Source: Sphingobacteriaceae bacterium (lineage in GTDB: Bacteria > Bacteroidota > Bacteroidia > B-17B0 > Aurantibacillaceae). Taken from it: a stretch of 55,793 nucleotides of DNA. Shown here piece by piece: positions 25,463 to 34,381 of this stretch. Both the position numbers and the translations under genes were made by a program. Under the pieces are notes generated by a model that was not told where the DNA came from, searched no databases, and saw only the letters and a program-made list of their open reading frames with translations. Every line of letters starts with the position of its first letter. Within the stretch, counting starts at the first letter, position 1. The DNA lies in contig JAHEYC010000014.1 of the NCBI GenBank assembly GCA_023251775.1, forward strand, positions 1 through 55,793, given 5' to 3'.

Positions 25463-26578
25463 TTAGGAGATGGTTTCGTTCAAAGATGGCATTTTACCAA
25501 ATCTCTGAAGTGTGCGCACATGTGATCTTAATGCTTTTCCTAGCGTTTTATTTTCGAGATAGGGAATTCCAAATTCACCGGCGGTTGATCGCACAATACC
25601 TGCAATGTTCGGGTAATGTACATGACAAATATTTGGGAACAGATGATGTTCCACTTGAAAATTCAATCCGCCAACATACCACGAGATCAATTTATTTTCC
25701 TGAGAAAAATTTACTGTGGTATTCATTTGATGAATGGCCCAGTTGTTCTCAATATTTCCGGTATCGTTTGGAATTGGATGAGATGCTTCTTCAACCGTAT
25801 GTGCCAATTGAAAAATTACGGCCAATAAAATTCCTGAAATGAATTGCATGGTGAGATATCCGATAATGTACGCGAGAACAGGCATTTTTAAAATGATCAA
25901 GGGCAGAATAAAAAATACCAGAACATAAACCATCTTACATAAAATGATCTTTCCAAGCATAAGTTTATTGTTCGCTTTTGATTCTTTATTAACACCGCTT
26001 TTGGTGTATTTATGGAACTGAACAAAATCTTTCATAAAACTCCAATATAATGTTAGGATTCCATAGAACATGAACGCATAAACGAATTGAAATTTTTGAA
26101 CCCACAATACTTTAGTGTGCGGTGAAAAACGCATGATGGCTTTATCTTCAATATCATCATCCATATGCACAATGTTTGTGTAGGTATGATGCATGATATT
26201 ATGTTGCAATTTCCAAGTGAAAGCAACGCCTCCAACTAAATTAATAGTAAATCCTAACCAACGATTTACTTTTGCTTTTGAAGAATACGCACCGTGATTT
26301 GCATCGTGCATGATGCTCATTCCAATTCCTGATTTTGCTAATCCCATTGTGATCCAAATGATGATGGCTATAGCAAAAGATGGTTGAAAGATCAATAAGG
26401 CGGCAAAGGGTAAAATATATAACGACAGAAGTATAATGGTCTTAACAACCATTGTTGCGTTATGATGTTTTGAAAGTTTATTGTCTTTGAAGTAAAGATC
26501 GATGCGTTGTCGTAGTGTAGAAAAGAAAAGAATGTCCTTCTTGTCCTCACTTATGAATTGCATGGGCTGAATTATCAT
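25463..26578 (-). CDS. Membrane fatty-acid desaturase (paralogue 2)
   Basis: The product (371 aa) is the tandem paralogue of the desaturase at 24181. It has the same boxes HDANHGAYSS, HNIMHHTYTN and QVEHHLFPNICH, but many substitutions elsewhere, mainly in the membrane helices. Both copies keep all histidines, so neither looks decayed. It begins seven bases after the end of the sigma factor gene and may be read from the same transcript. The 166-base gap between the two copies allows separate regulation. Confidence 0.92.
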   Translation of the reverse strand: MIIQPMQFISEDKKDILFFSTLRQRIDLYFKDNKLSKHHNATMVVKTIILLSLYILPFAALLIFQPSFAIAIIIWITMGLAKSGIGMSIMHDANHGAYSSKAKVNRWLGFTINLVGGVAFTWKLQHNIMHHTYTNIVHMDDDIEDKAIMRFSPHTKVLWVQKFQFVYAFMFYGILTLYWSFMKDFVQFHKYTKSGVNKESKANNKLMLGKIILCKMVYVLVFFILPLIILKMPVLAYIIGYLTMQFISGILLAVIFQLAHTVEEASHPIPNDTGNIENNWAIHQMNTTVNFSQENKLISWYVGGLNFQVEHHLFPNICHVHYPNIAGIVRSTAGEFGIPYLENKTLGKALRSHVRTLQRFGKMPSLNETIS

Positions 26579-26585
26579 TAATGGC

Positions 26586-27449
26586 TTATCCGAGGTAAGT
26601 TTTTAATAATTTACTTTTCGATTCCATTCTAAGCCTGCGAATTCCTTTTTCTTTTATTTGTCGTACGCGCTCGCGTGTAAGATCATATTTTTCGGCAATT
26701 TCTTCCAACGTATGAGGATATTGCTGACCGATCCCAAAAAATAATAAGATCACATCTTTTTCCTTATCGCTAAGTGTATCGAGCGCTCTTTTAATTTCGG
26801 TTTGTAGTGATGATTCCATTAACAAAGCATCGGGTTTTACTTCATTCTTATCGTAAATAAGTTCCATTAAGGTGCTTTCTTCATTTCCGGGAAGAGAAGC
26901 ATCAGATGATACGTGCAATGCCGAAGCGGCCAATGTTACGCGAATTTCTTCTTGCGACATGTCTAACACTTCCGAAAGTTCGAAAATACTCGCCGTACGC
27001 TGATATTTTTGTTCTAATACGCCTTGTGCGCGTTTAATTCTATTTAATGCACCAATTTTATTCAATGGCAAACGGATCATTCGCGATTGTTCCGAAACTG
27101 CTTGCATAATAGATTGACGGATCCACCACACAGCATAAGAAATGAATTTAAATCCTCTGGTCTCATCAAATCGCTTAGCGGCTTTGATCAAACCAACATT
27201 TCCTTCATTAATAAGATCGGGTAAACTAATGCCTTGGTTTTGATATTGCTTTGCAACCGAAACAACAAATCGTAAGTTGGCCTTGGTTAATTTTTCCAAT
27301 GCCGGTTCATCACCTTCGCGTATAAGTCTTGCTAAACGAACCTCTTCTTCGGCCGTTATAAGCTCAAGTCTCGAAATGTCGGCAAGATATTTATCTAAAG
27401 ATGCCGCATCACGGTTGGTGATCGATTTGGTTATTTTAAGTTGTCTCAT
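26586..27449 (-). CDS. rpoD: Primary RNA polymerase sigma factor (sigma-70/RpoD)
   Basis: The 287-residue protein is the compact primary sigma factor typical of Bacteroidota. It has region 1.2 ([19 protein letters not shown]), region 2 with [35 protein letters not shown], region 3 and the region 4 helix-turn-helix [28 protein letters not shown]. The long region 1.1 of proteobacterial RpoD is absent. It recognises the TTG / TAnnTTTG promoters of this phylum. It is preceded by csp and its terminator. Confidence 0.93.
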   Translation of the reverse strand: MRQLKITKSITNRDAASLDKYLADISRLELITAEEEVRLARLIREGDEPALEKLTKANLRFVVSVAKQYQNQGISLPDLINEGNVGLIKAAKRFDETRGFKFISYAVWWIRQSIMQAVSEQSRMIRLPLNKIGALNRIKRAQGVLEQKYQRTASIFELSEVLDMSQEEIRVTLAASALHVSSDASLPGNEESTLMELIYDKNEVKPDALLMESSLQTEIKRALDTLSDKEKDVILLFFGIGQQYPHTLEEIAEKYDLTRERVRQIKEKGIRRLRMESKSKLLKTYLG

Positions 27450-27463
27450 TTTTTAAAATTAAA

Positions 27464-27490
27464 AAGAGCAGGCCATTGTGACCTGCTCTT
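27464..27490 (-). terminator. Rho-independent terminator after csp
   Basis: A 9-bp stem (aagagcagg / cctgctctt) with a nine-base loop is followed on the minus strand by TTTTTAATTTT. It lies between the cold-shock gene and rpoD. Confidence 0.88.
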
Positions 27491-27501
27491 CTGTGTAAGT
27501 A

Positions 27502-27693
27502 TTAACTTGCTAGGCTTACATTAACGGCATTTAAGCCTTTTTTGCCATTTTCAATTTCAAATACTACCTGGTCATTTTCACGAATTTCTTCTTTTAACCC
27601 GGTTACGTGTACAAAAATTTCTTGTCCACCTTCTTCTTTAATAAATCCAAAGCCTTTTGCTTCGTTAAAGAATTTTACTGTTCCTTTTTTCAT
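27502..27693 (-). CDS. Cold-shock domain protein
   Basis: This 63-residue single cold-shock domain has RNP1 (KGFGFI in NEAKGFGFIKEEG) and RNP2 (EIFVHV) with the usual aromatic residues. It binds single-stranded RNA and acts as an RNA chaperone. The DEAD-box helicase gene lies just upstream on the same strand, 64 bases away, a pairing in keeping with cold adaptation. The upstream spacer contains four TTTG tandem units. Confidence 0.95.
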   Translation of the reverse strand: MKKGTVKFFNEAKGFGFIKEEGGQEIFVHVTGLKEEIRENDQVVFEIENGKKGLNAVNVSLAS

Positions 27694-27757
27694 TGTTTTG
27701 TTTTGTTGTGTTCACTTTATGCGAACGGTTATTTATTTGTTTGTTTGTTTGTATCGA

Positions 27758-28888
27758 TCAGGCGAACGGATGCGAAGTAACTACTTCTATGTTCGATCTG
27801 ATCAATTTGTTTATGTCTTTTAGATAATTTCTTTCTTCTTGCGAGCAAAACGATAATGCAATTCCTGAAGTTCCGGCTCTACCTGTTCTTCCAATGCGGT
27901 GAACATAGGTTTCGGCTTGTTCGGGAATTTCGTAATTGATAACGTGCGATAATTTATCTACATCAATTCCTCTTGAAGCAATATCTGTAGCAACTAATAC
28001 GCGAATGGTTCTGTTCTTAAAACCTTTCAACGCTCTTTCGCGCGCATTTTGTGATTTATTACCATGAATAGCTTCTGCTTTAATGCCATTACTATTCAAT
28101 TCCTTTGCTACTTTGTCGGCACCGCGTTTTGTGCGCGTGAAAACTAAAGCGTGTTCGATCTTGCTATTCTTTAGAACGTGTTTTAATAACGATCGTTTAT
28201 CTTCTCTGTTAACGTAGTAAACACTTTGTTCAACCAAAGTTGCTGTTGAAGAAACTCTATCAACCGAAACGCTTACCGGATTTTTCAAAAGGGTATTAGC
28301 TAATTTTAAAATATCGGGCGCTACTGTTGCCGAAAAGAACATGGTTTGTTTTTTTGGAGGAAGTTTAGCGATCACTTTTTTAATGTCGTTTATAAAACCC
28401 ATATCCAACATACGATCTGCTTCATCTAACACAAAGAATTCAATGTTATTGAGATGAATAAAACCTTGTTGCATGAGGTCCAATAATCTTCCGGGAGTTG
28501 CAATAAGAATGTCAACTCCTTTTTTTAGATCTTTCACTTGTAAATGTTGAGATACGCCGCCAAACACGGTTGTGTGCGACAACTCAAGATTTTTGCTGTA
28601 TGATGTAAAGCTTTCGCTAATTTGAAGTGCAAGTTCGCGTGTTGGCGCAAGAACTAACGCTTTAATAACGCGTTTTTGATCGGCAACTTTTTTGTTTTGT
28701 AATAATTGTAAGATAGGGAGTGCAAACGCGGCAGTTTTACCTGTACCTGTTTGAGCGCAACCAAAAATATCTTTTCCTTCTAAAATTGGAGGAATTGCTC
28801 TTTCTTGGATGGGTGTGGGCGTATTATATCCGATCTTATCCAAAGCCACTATAAGCGGCTTGATAAGCTTTAATTCTGAAAATGTCAT
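27758..28888 (-). CDS. DEAD-box RNA helicase (RhlE-like)
   Basis: The helicase core of 376 residues has all motifs: AQTGTGKTAAFALP (I), PTRELALQI (Ia), VLDEADRMLDMGF (II), FFSAT (III), VATDIASRGID (V) and HRIGRTGRAG (VI). A Q motif (TPIQERAIPPIL) precedes motif I. There is hardly any C-terminal extension, unlike typical RhlE or CsdA. I place the start at ATG 28888 (MTFSELKLIKPLI), because an upstream ATG at 28924 adds twelve residues of low plausibility. It probably remodels rRNA or mRNA, perhaps at low temperature. Confidence 0.93.
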   Translation of the reverse strand: MTFSELKLIKPLIVALDKIGYNTPTPIQERAIPPILEGKDIFGCAQTGTGKTAAFALPILQLLQNKKVADQKRVIKALVLAPTRELALQISESFTSYSKNLELSHTTVFGGVSQHLQVKDLKKGVDILIATPGRLLDLMQQGFIHLNNIEFFVLDEADRMLDMGFINDIKKVIAKLPPKKQTMFFSATVAPDILKLANTLLKNPVSVSVDRVSSTATLVEQSVYYVNREDKRSLLKHVLKNSKIEHALVFTRTKRGADKVAKELNSNGIKAEAIHGNKSQNARERALKGFKNRTIRVLVATDIASRGIDVDKLSHVINYEIPEQAETYVHRIGRTGRAGTSGIALSFCSQEERNYLKDINKLIRSNIEVVTSHPFA

Positions 28889-28924
28889 TTTATTATTAAT
28901 ATACTTTAGTTCGGGCCTATGCAT

Positions 28925-29221
28925 TAGTGCATAAATACCTTTCCTTGAAAAGAAAAGTGTAAAATACCGAATTGTAAGAGGAGGCTACAAATGATTGGAG
29001 ATACAATCTTCTAATGAAGAATACAAATATACGACAATATATTGATATATAAGCTTTTATTTTGACCAAATGGCCTAAAACGCCCTATTATCGAGGGTTT
29101 TGAGGAGTATGAATGAGGGATTTATTGTTTCTTAACAGTGATGATATCCTATAATAATCAAACAAGATGTGCGTTTTGATGAATGTTCTCAAATTCGTTA
29201 GTTTAGTAAGAGTTAACCGGT
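28925..29221. other. Divergent intergenic region, no gene seen
   Basis: These 297 bases separate the DEAD-box gene (minus) from the MBOAT gene (plus). They are AT-rich, with a possible promoter near the right end. I find no other structure or ORF. Confidence 0.5.
29175..29206 (+). promoter_or_regulatory. Possible promoter of MBOAT gene
   Basis: TTTG at 29175-29178 and tagtttag at 29199-29206 (one mismatch to TAnnTTTG) are 20 bases apart, the usual Bacteroidota spacing. Transcription would begin about ten bases before the ATG at 29222. The short leader makes this tentative. Confidence 0.35.
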
Positions 29222-30625
29222 ATGCTTTTTAGTTCATCCATATTTTTGTTTTATTTCTTGCCTTTACTGCTTTTGGTTTATTTCTGCATTCCAGGAATAA
29301 AACTCAAGAATTATACTCTTCTTCTTTTCAGTTTAATATTTTTTATTTGGGGAGGCGCTTTTTTCACGCTTATTCTTTTGCTCTCAATTATCTTCAATTT
29401 TTTTACGGGAAAACTTATCGAACGATCGTACTCTAAGATTTCACTCGGCATTGCAGTTGGGGGAAATTTATTGGTTCTGGTGATCTTTAAGTATGCAAAC
29501 TTTCTCATAGATAATTTGAATGTATTATTTTCTTCTGTTCATTTTGATACAATCGTTCCCCCTGGTATAATTCTTCCCATTGGGATCTCGTTCTATACAT
29601 TCCATTCAATAAGTTATAATATAGATGTTTTTAAAAAGAGATCAAAAGCACAAGGGAATATTCTTGATATGGCTCTTTACATTATTTTGTTTTCGCAATT
29701 AGTGGCAGGACCAATAATTCGCTACAACGTTTTTGCACCTCAATTATTTGGAAGAACTCATACGTTTGAAAAGTTCATTTCGGGAATTGAGCGCTTTATT
29801 ATTGGTTTAGGAAAAAAAGTTTTGATCGCTAATACAATTGGACGTTTGGCAGATGATGCATTTTCGCAAGATGCACATCACATGGATCTTTTATTTTCTT
29901 GGACAGGCGCTTTATGTTACACTTTTCAGATCTATTTTGACTTTAGCGGTTATTCGGATATGGCCATTGGATTAAGCAGAATGTTTGGATTTGAATTCCC
30001 CGAGAATTTTAATTTGCCTTATATCGCAACAAGTATTAAGGATTTTTGGAAAAGATGGCACATAAGTTTATCGAGTTTCTTTAAAGATTATCTTTATATA
30101 CCCTTAGGCGGAAATCAAAAAGGAAATAAGAGAACGTATTTAAATCTATTGATCGTTTTTTTCCTCACAGGTTTATGGCATGGCGCCAATTATACATTTA
30201 TTGTTTGGGGAATGATACATGGTTGTTTTTTGTTATTGGAAAGAACCTCCTTTGGAAGTTTTCTTAAAAAACTCCCTTCTGTATTAAAAGGGGTATACAC
30301 TTTTTTTGTTGTGATGATGGCCTGGATCCCTTTTCGATCTTCGAGTATGGATTATTCTTGGCATTATTGGAAAAGTTTAGTTGTTGGGAAGATCAATTTA
30401 GATTTAGTCTCCAGTTATTTTACTACAGATCTTATTATCGCCGTTGTAATTGCCATTTTCCTTTCTTTTAATTTCAATGGATTTTTATCAAGGATCAAGA
30501 TCAATTCAGGTTTGCAAAGCATGGGCGATCTTACAAAGGCAGTATTTTTGTTGACCATTCTTTTTTTTAGCGCAGTTTATTTAATGTCGGGAACTTATAA
30601 CCCTTTTATTTATTACCAATTTTAA
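29222..30625 (+). CDS. AlgI-like MBOAT O-acyltransferase
   Basis: The 467-residue membrane protein has about 11 helices and both MBOAT histidines: His280 in DFWKRWHISLSSFFKDYLYIP and His320 in TGLWHGANYTF. It resembles AlgI, which feeds acetyl groups across the inner membrane for exopolysaccharide O-acetylation. The very C-terminus reads NPFIYYQF. This F462-I-Y464-x-x-F467 tail equals the terminal motif of DltX (FIYQQF), fused to the MBOAT. The next gene overlaps by one base (TAATG) and encodes an AlgJ/X-like partner. Confidence 0.92.
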   Translation: MLFSSSIFLFYFLPLLLLVYFCIPGIKLKNYTLLLFSLIFFIWGGAFFTLILLLSIIFNFFTGKLIERSYSKISLGIAVGGNLLVLVIFKYANFLIDNLNVLFSSVHFDTIVPPGIILPIGISFYTFHSISYNIDVFKKRSKAQGNILDMALYIILFSQLVAGPIIRYNVFAPQLFGRTHTFEKFISGIERFIIGLGKKVLIANTIGRLADDAFSQDAHHMDLLFSWTGALCYTFQIYFDFSGYSDMAIGLSRMFGFEFPENFNLPYIATSIKDFWKRWHISLSSFFKDYLYIPLGGNQKGNKRTYLNLLIVFFLTGLWHGANYTFIVWGMIHGCFLLLERTSFGSFLKKLPSVLKGVYTFFVVMMAWIPFRSSSMDYSWHYWKSLVVGKINLDLVSSYFTTDLIIAVVIAIFLSFNFNGFLSRIKINSGLQSMGDLTKAVFLLTILFFSAVYLMSGTYNPFIYYQF

Positions 30626-31791
30626 TGAGGACAGAGAAATATATATTATGTTTTGGTTTTTTTATCCTGATCAGCTTTCCGGTGATCAATAATTTATTGA
30701 ACATCGTTAAACCGGCTTCAAATACTGAGAATCGCGCTTTGAAAGTCATGCCAAAGACAGATACATGTTCGGTTGATACATATATAAAGGGATTGGAAGG
30801 ATTTCTTATTGATCATACAAGTATTCGTAATTATGCCATTCGATTTCACAATAAATTGAATGTGTTTGTTTTTAGGAGCAGTCCGGTTAATGTTGAAGCT
30901 TTTATTGGAAAAGATGGTTGGTATTATTTTTCGGGTGAGGAATTAAAAACTTTTGTTGGCACAGAACTTTTTACCGAAAAAGAACTTGGTGAATTTAAGA
31001 ATGAAATGCTCAGACGAAAGGATATCATTGAAGAAAAACATAATTCGCATCTGTTTGTTGCAATTGTTCCAAATAAAGCAAATATTTATCCCGAATTTAT
31101 GCCTGATCATATTATAAGATCAGAAACAGGTGGTTATGGTAAACAGATACTAAATTATCTTACAAAGAATGGCATTTCGACAATTGATCTATACGAACCT
31201 TTAACAAAAGCTAAGCAAACTCACGCCGTTTATTACAAAACTGATAATCATTGGAACGATTTTGGTGCTTTTATTGCAAGTAATGTCATTTTGAAGGAGT
31301 TCAGAAAAGTTGAGCCAAAGGTTCAGGAATTAGATGTTAATTCTTACAAAGTGAAGAGAGTGGAAGAAAAAGCAGGCGATATTGCCAAGATGTTATCGGT
31401 TGAGGACGTATTATCTGATGAGAACTATATTCCAATTCCATTATTGGGTGAAAAGAGTCATCAAATGGATCAAAACAAATATAAATGTATTAAAGACTTT
31501 GCTTATCCATGGGAGTATGAACATACTCGCTATACGAATAACGATAGTTTGCCAACCATTTTGATCATTCGGGATTCTTTCGGCGCAAAGCCATTTAAAT
31601 ATATCTCCGAACAAAGTAAAAAATGCATCACCATTTTTGATGCGTGGCATTATGGATTAAATGAAGAGATAATTGCTTCAGAAAAGCCTGACATTATTTT
31701 ATACCTAATTCTAGAGAGCCAGCTTAAGAATTTGATGAAATATCAAAAAGCTGAAAAAGGCCTTATAGTAACTGATTCAGCCTCGCAATGA
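30625..31791 (+). CDS. AlgJ/AlgX-like SGNH (DHHW family) acetyltransferase-like protein
   Basis: The 388-residue protein has one N-terminal membrane anchor (residues about 5-25) and a periplasmic SGNH-like domain. Asp207 and His209 lie in YKTDNHWNDFGA (residues 206-210), and Ser318 lies in IRDSFGAKP (316-320), a triad like that of AlgX/AlgJ and the DHHW family. With the preceding MBOAT it should transfer acyl groups to a glycan outside the inner membrane. The start overlaps the MBOAT stop. The 3' end overlaps the convergent small ORF by 29 bases. Confidence 0.88.
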   Translation: MRTEKYILCFGFFILISFPVINNLLNIVKPASNTENRALKVMPKTDTCSVDTYIKGLEGFLIDHTSIRNYAIRFHNKLNVFVFRSSPVNVEAFIGKDGWYYFSGEELKTFVGTELFTEKELGEFKNEMLRRKDIIEEKHNSHLFVAIVPNKANIYPEFMPDHIIRSETGGYGKQILNYLTKNGISTIDLYEPLTKAKQTHAVYYKTDNHWNDFGAFIASNVILKEFRKVEPKVQELDVNSYKVKRVEEKAGDIAKMLSVEDVLSDENYIPIPLLGEKSHQMDQNKYKCIKDFAYPWEYEHTRYTNNDSLPTILIIRDSFGAKPFKYISEQSKKCITIFDAWHYGLNEEIIASEKPDIILYLILESQLKNLMKYQKAEKGLIVTDSASQ

Positions 31792-32029
31792 GATTTTTTT
31801 TGTCTTTTGGAAATTTAGTGCGCCAATAAATTCGCATTTCTTTTTTAATGATGGAATTGATGATATCTAATTCTTGACTATGCGTTGCGCTATTACTTTC
31901 AAAAAGTGCTTGCAGTTGTTTTAAAATAGCAAATGTTTGATCGGCATCGGCACCACTTTCAATTTGAGCAATGCGTTTTGCTAATTCGGCTAAGATCTTT
32001 GTGCTTTTTTGTTCTCTGTTTGATTCCAT
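31763..32029 (-). CDS. Small hypothetical helical protein
   Basis: The 88-residue product is mostly alpha-helical and charged, with neither a signal nor a membrane segment. It starts MESNREQKSTKILAELAKRI. It begins 23 bases after the GT9 gene on the same strand, so it seems part of the dapD-GT9 transcript. It overlaps the end of the AlgJ-like gene by 29 bases in convergent orientation. No family is recognised. Confidence 0.6.
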   Translation of the reverse strand: MESNREQKSTKILAELAKRIAQIESGADADQTFAILKQLQALFESNSATHSQELDIINSIIKKEMRIYWRTKFPKDKKNLIARLNQLL

Positions 32030-32052
32030 TGAGATGGTGAAGGTAGGTTAAT

Positions 32053-33030
32053 TTATTGAACAGCCTTTTTTACATCAATTAATTTAGCGCAATTAAAATG
32101 TCCCTTTGGGCAGGCTTTGTGTCCATGCATTCCGCAAGGCCTGCAATCCATTTTACCGGCATCAATAACTTTACTGTTATCAGATAAAGGATAAAAACCA
32201 AATTCTTTTACGGTTGAACAAAAGAAAGCCGTAACAGGAGCATTTGTTGCTGAAGCTAAATGGAGTGGAGCACTATCGTTCACATAATTCATTTTTGCTT
32301 TTTGCATTAAAGCAGCGGATTGAAGTAAGCTTAATTGTCCGCATAGATCAACAATATTCTTATGTTTACTTTTTGAGATAATATTTTTAGCAAGATCAGA
32401 ATCATTTGCACTTCCTAAAATATAAATAGTTGTTGCAGAAATAAGATCACACAGTTCGATCCATTTTTCCATTGGCAATTGCTTTGTGAACCAAACAGAT
32501 GATGGTGCAATGCAAACAAAATTATCTTTTACAAATGGTTTTACTTTTTCAATATCAGAAGTTGATGGGTATATCTTTGGTTTTGAAATTTCTTTTCCTG
32601 TAAAATCTTCTATCAATTGATTGTAACGTTCAACTTCATGCTTGCCATCACCAAATGTATGATGCGGCGCGTGATCAAATAAATACGCAAAAGGCGTTTG
32701 TTTGTAGCCTGCTTTATGTCGTGCCCCCGAAAATGCAGTTAAAAAACCTGAACTTGCAAAGCGATGACAATTCACTACAAGATCATATTTGTTTTTACGA
32801 ATTTTGCTAAGTGTGCTGAATAAATTCCCGTATTTGTTTGTCGCCTTATCCCAAACCAAAACATCTTTTAAAAAGGGATGGTCTTTATAAATTCCTTCAT
32901 TTCCTTTTCGTATAAGAATGGAAACAGAAGCTTGTGGAAATTTAGAATGTAGTTTTTCTACAAGTGAGGACGCTAAAATTGCATCTCCAATAAAAGCAGT
33001 TTGAATTATGAGTATGTTATTATACTGCAA
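32053..33030 (-). CDS. Glycosyltransferase family 9 (heptosyltransferase-like)
   Basis: The 325-residue enzyme has the GT9 GT-B fold. The N-terminal IIQTAFIGDAILASSLVEKL contains the acceptor-site Asp, and the C-terminal half has FVCIAPSSVWFTKQLP and YVNDSAPLHLASATNAPVTAFF for nucleotide-sugar binding. Family members are ADP-heptose:LPS transferases of the WaaC/WaaF/RfaQ type. A Cys-rich tail (MDCRPCGMHGHKACPKGHFN) is common in this subgroup. It overlaps the end of dapD by 11 bases. The exact sugar is not certain. Confidence 0.88.
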   Translation of the reverse strand: MQYNNILIIQTAFIGDAILASSLVEKLHSKFPQASVSILIRKGNEGIYKDHPFLKDVLVWDKATNKYGNLFSTLSKIRKNKYDLVVNCHRFASSGFLTAFSGARHKAGYKQTPFAYLFDHAPHHTFGDGKHEVERYNQLIEDFTGKEISKPKIYPSTSDIEKVKPFVKDNFVCIAPSSVWFTKQLPMEKWIELCDLISATTIYILGSANDSDLAKNIISKSKHKNIVDLCGQLSLLQSAALMQKAKMNYVNDSAPLHLASATNAPVTAFFCSTVKEFGFYPLSDNSKVIDAGKMDCRPCGMHGHKACPKGHFNCAKLIDVKKAVQ

Positions 33031-33829
33031 CGTTGTATTCTCTTAATGTATCATTAAGACTTGTTTTTATATCGGTGCTTTCTTTACGTTTACCGATAAT
33101 TAAAGCGCAAGGCACATTATATTCTCCTGCCGCAAATTTTTTGGTGTATGATCCGGGAATTACAACACTTCTTTCAGGAACATAACCTTTGTTCTCAATA
33201 GGTTTGTCACCGGTAACATCAATTATTTTTGTTGACATCGTTAGAACCACATTAGCACCCAAAACAGCTTGCTTTCCAACTCTCACGCCTTCTACAACAA
33301 TGCAACGACTTCCAATAAAACAATCATCTTCAATAATTACTGGTGCAGCTTGTACAGGTTCTAATACTCCGCCAATTCCAACACCTCCGCTTAAGTGAAC
33401 ATTTTTTCCAATTTGCGCGCAACTTCCAACAGTGGCCCAAGTATCAACCATTGTTCCGCTATCAACATAGGCACCAATATTCACATAACTTGGCATTAAA
33501 ATAACGCCTTTTGCTAAATAAGCACCATAACGTGCAACCGCATTAGGAACTACACGCACACCGAGTCCTGCATAATCTTGTTTAAGCGCCATTTTATCGT
33601 GGTATTCAAATGGACCACACTCAATAGTATTCATTTTTCGTATTGGGAAATAAAGGATAACAGCTTTTTTGATCCATTCGTTAACCTTCCAAGAGCCATC
33701 CGCTAAAGGTTCCGCAACACGCAATACACCCTTATCGAGTTTTTCGATCACTTCATCAATGGTAGCAATGGTTTCTTTTTGTTTAAGCAGTTCGCGGTTT
33801 GCCCAGGCTGCTTCTATTATTTGTTGCAT
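33020..33829 (-). CDS. dapD: 2,3,4,5-tetrahydropyridine-2,6-dicarboxylate N-succinyltransferase (DapD)
   Basis: I place the start at ATG 33829 (MQQIIEAAWANRELL), giving 269 residues, the usual DapD size. The frame stays open up to 33922, but that extension would run into the oppositely oriented tRNA-Arg. The C-terminal two thirds form a left-handed beta-helix with hexapeptide repeats (VNIGAYVDSGTMVDTWATVGSC, VHLSGGVGIGGV and others in a row). DapD succinylates tetrahydrodipicolinate in the lysine and meso-DAP pathway. dapF of the same pathway lies at 39.4 kb. Confidence 0.95.
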   Translation of the reverse strand: MQQIIEAAWANRELLKQKETIATIDEVIEKLDKGVLRVAEPLADGSWKVNEWIKKAVILYFPIRKMNTIECGPFEYHDKMALKQDYAGLGVRVVPNAVARYGAYLAKGVILMPSYVNIGAYVDSGTMVDTWATVGSCAQIGKNVHLSGGVGIGGVLEPVQAAPVIIEDDCFIGSRCIVVEGVRVGKQAVLGANVVLTMSTKIIDVTGDKPIENKGYVPERSVVIPGSYTKKFAAGEYNVPCALIIGKRKESTDIKTSLNDTLREYNVAV

Positions 33830-33894
33830 AAAATTCAGGTTTTTCGACTTGCAAGTTACCAAAAATTCGTATATTTGCCTTCCTAATTTATTAA

Positions 33895-33968
33895 GGTTCC
33901 GTAGCTCAACTGGATAGAGCATCGCACTACGGATGCGAAGGTTTGGGGTTCGACTCCCTACGGTACCA
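33895..33968 (+). tRNA. tRNA-Arg (ACG)
   Basis: The 74-base cloverleaf has D-arm GCTC / GAGC, anticodon stem TCGCA / TGCGA with loop CTACGGA (anticodon ACG), and T-arm TGGGG / CCCTA with loop TTCGACT. The acceptor stem GGTTCCG / CGGTACC carries a T4-T69 mismatch. A73 is present, and the following bases CGG replace an encoded CCA. Anticodon ACG would be edited to inosine by TadA. Confidence 0.93.
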
Positions 33969-33979
33969 CGGTAAAAGCG

Positions 33980-34006
33980 AAACCCTCGAATTCTTTCGGG
34001 GGTTTT
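33980..34006 (+). terminator. Rho-independent terminator after tRNA-Arg
   Basis: An 11-bp stem with one T-G wobble (aaaccctcgaa / ttcgggggttt) and an ttct loop ends in TTTTT, 11 bases after the tRNA. It lies directly behind the minus-strand diacylglycerol kinase gene too, and may act in both directions. Confidence 0.85.
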
Positions 34007-34009
34007 TCA

Positions 34010-34381
34010 TTATCTGCCACAGCAGATCGCCATTATCTTCGGCAAAAATATCATTCCGCCAATGATCCCGCTAAAAATAACAGCTACCAAAACACTTCCG
34101 GCTGCAATATCTTTTATTTCTCCTGCTCTGGTGTGTTGTTGAGGATGTAAATGATCAATTGTTCTTTCTATCACGGTATTCAGCATTTCCAGGCATATTA
34201 CTAATGCAATGCAAAACAAAATAGCGATCCATTCTAATGTCGAGATCTTTAAAATAAAAGCAATAATTACTGTAACAATAGCGCAAAATACATCTATCAA
34301 AAAATTACGCTCTTTAAACGCTAACGCAATTCCTTTGAAGGCTATCACAAATGCCGTGTAAAGACTTTGTTTTTGTTTCAT
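34010..34381 (-). CDS. Diacylglycerol kinase family protein (DgkA/undecaprenol kinase type)
   Basis: The 123-residue membrane protein has three helices and the DgkA signature LEMLNTVIERTIDHL followed by AGEIKDIAAGSVLVAVI. Gram-positive relatives phosphorylate undecaprenol, and the E. coli enzyme acts on diacylglycerol. Which applies here is unknown. The ATG overlaps the stop of cmk (ATGA), so the two genes are translationally coupled. Confidence 0.88.
   Translation of the reverse strand: MKQKQSLYTAFVIAFKGIALAFKERNFLIDVFCAIVTVIIAFILKISTLEWIAILFCIALVICLEMLNTVIERTIDHLHPQQHTRAGEIKDIAAGSVLVAVIFSGIIGGMIFLPKIMAICCGR

Noticed and set aside
27736-27751. Four tandem TTTG units between csp and the helicase gene
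   Set aside because: Could be a phase-variable tract, but it is only four units long and outside the coding frames.
33830-33922. N-terminal extension of DapD by 31 residues
   Set aside because: It would overlap tRNA-Arg on the other strand and is absent from the DapD family, whose length fits the ATG at 33829.
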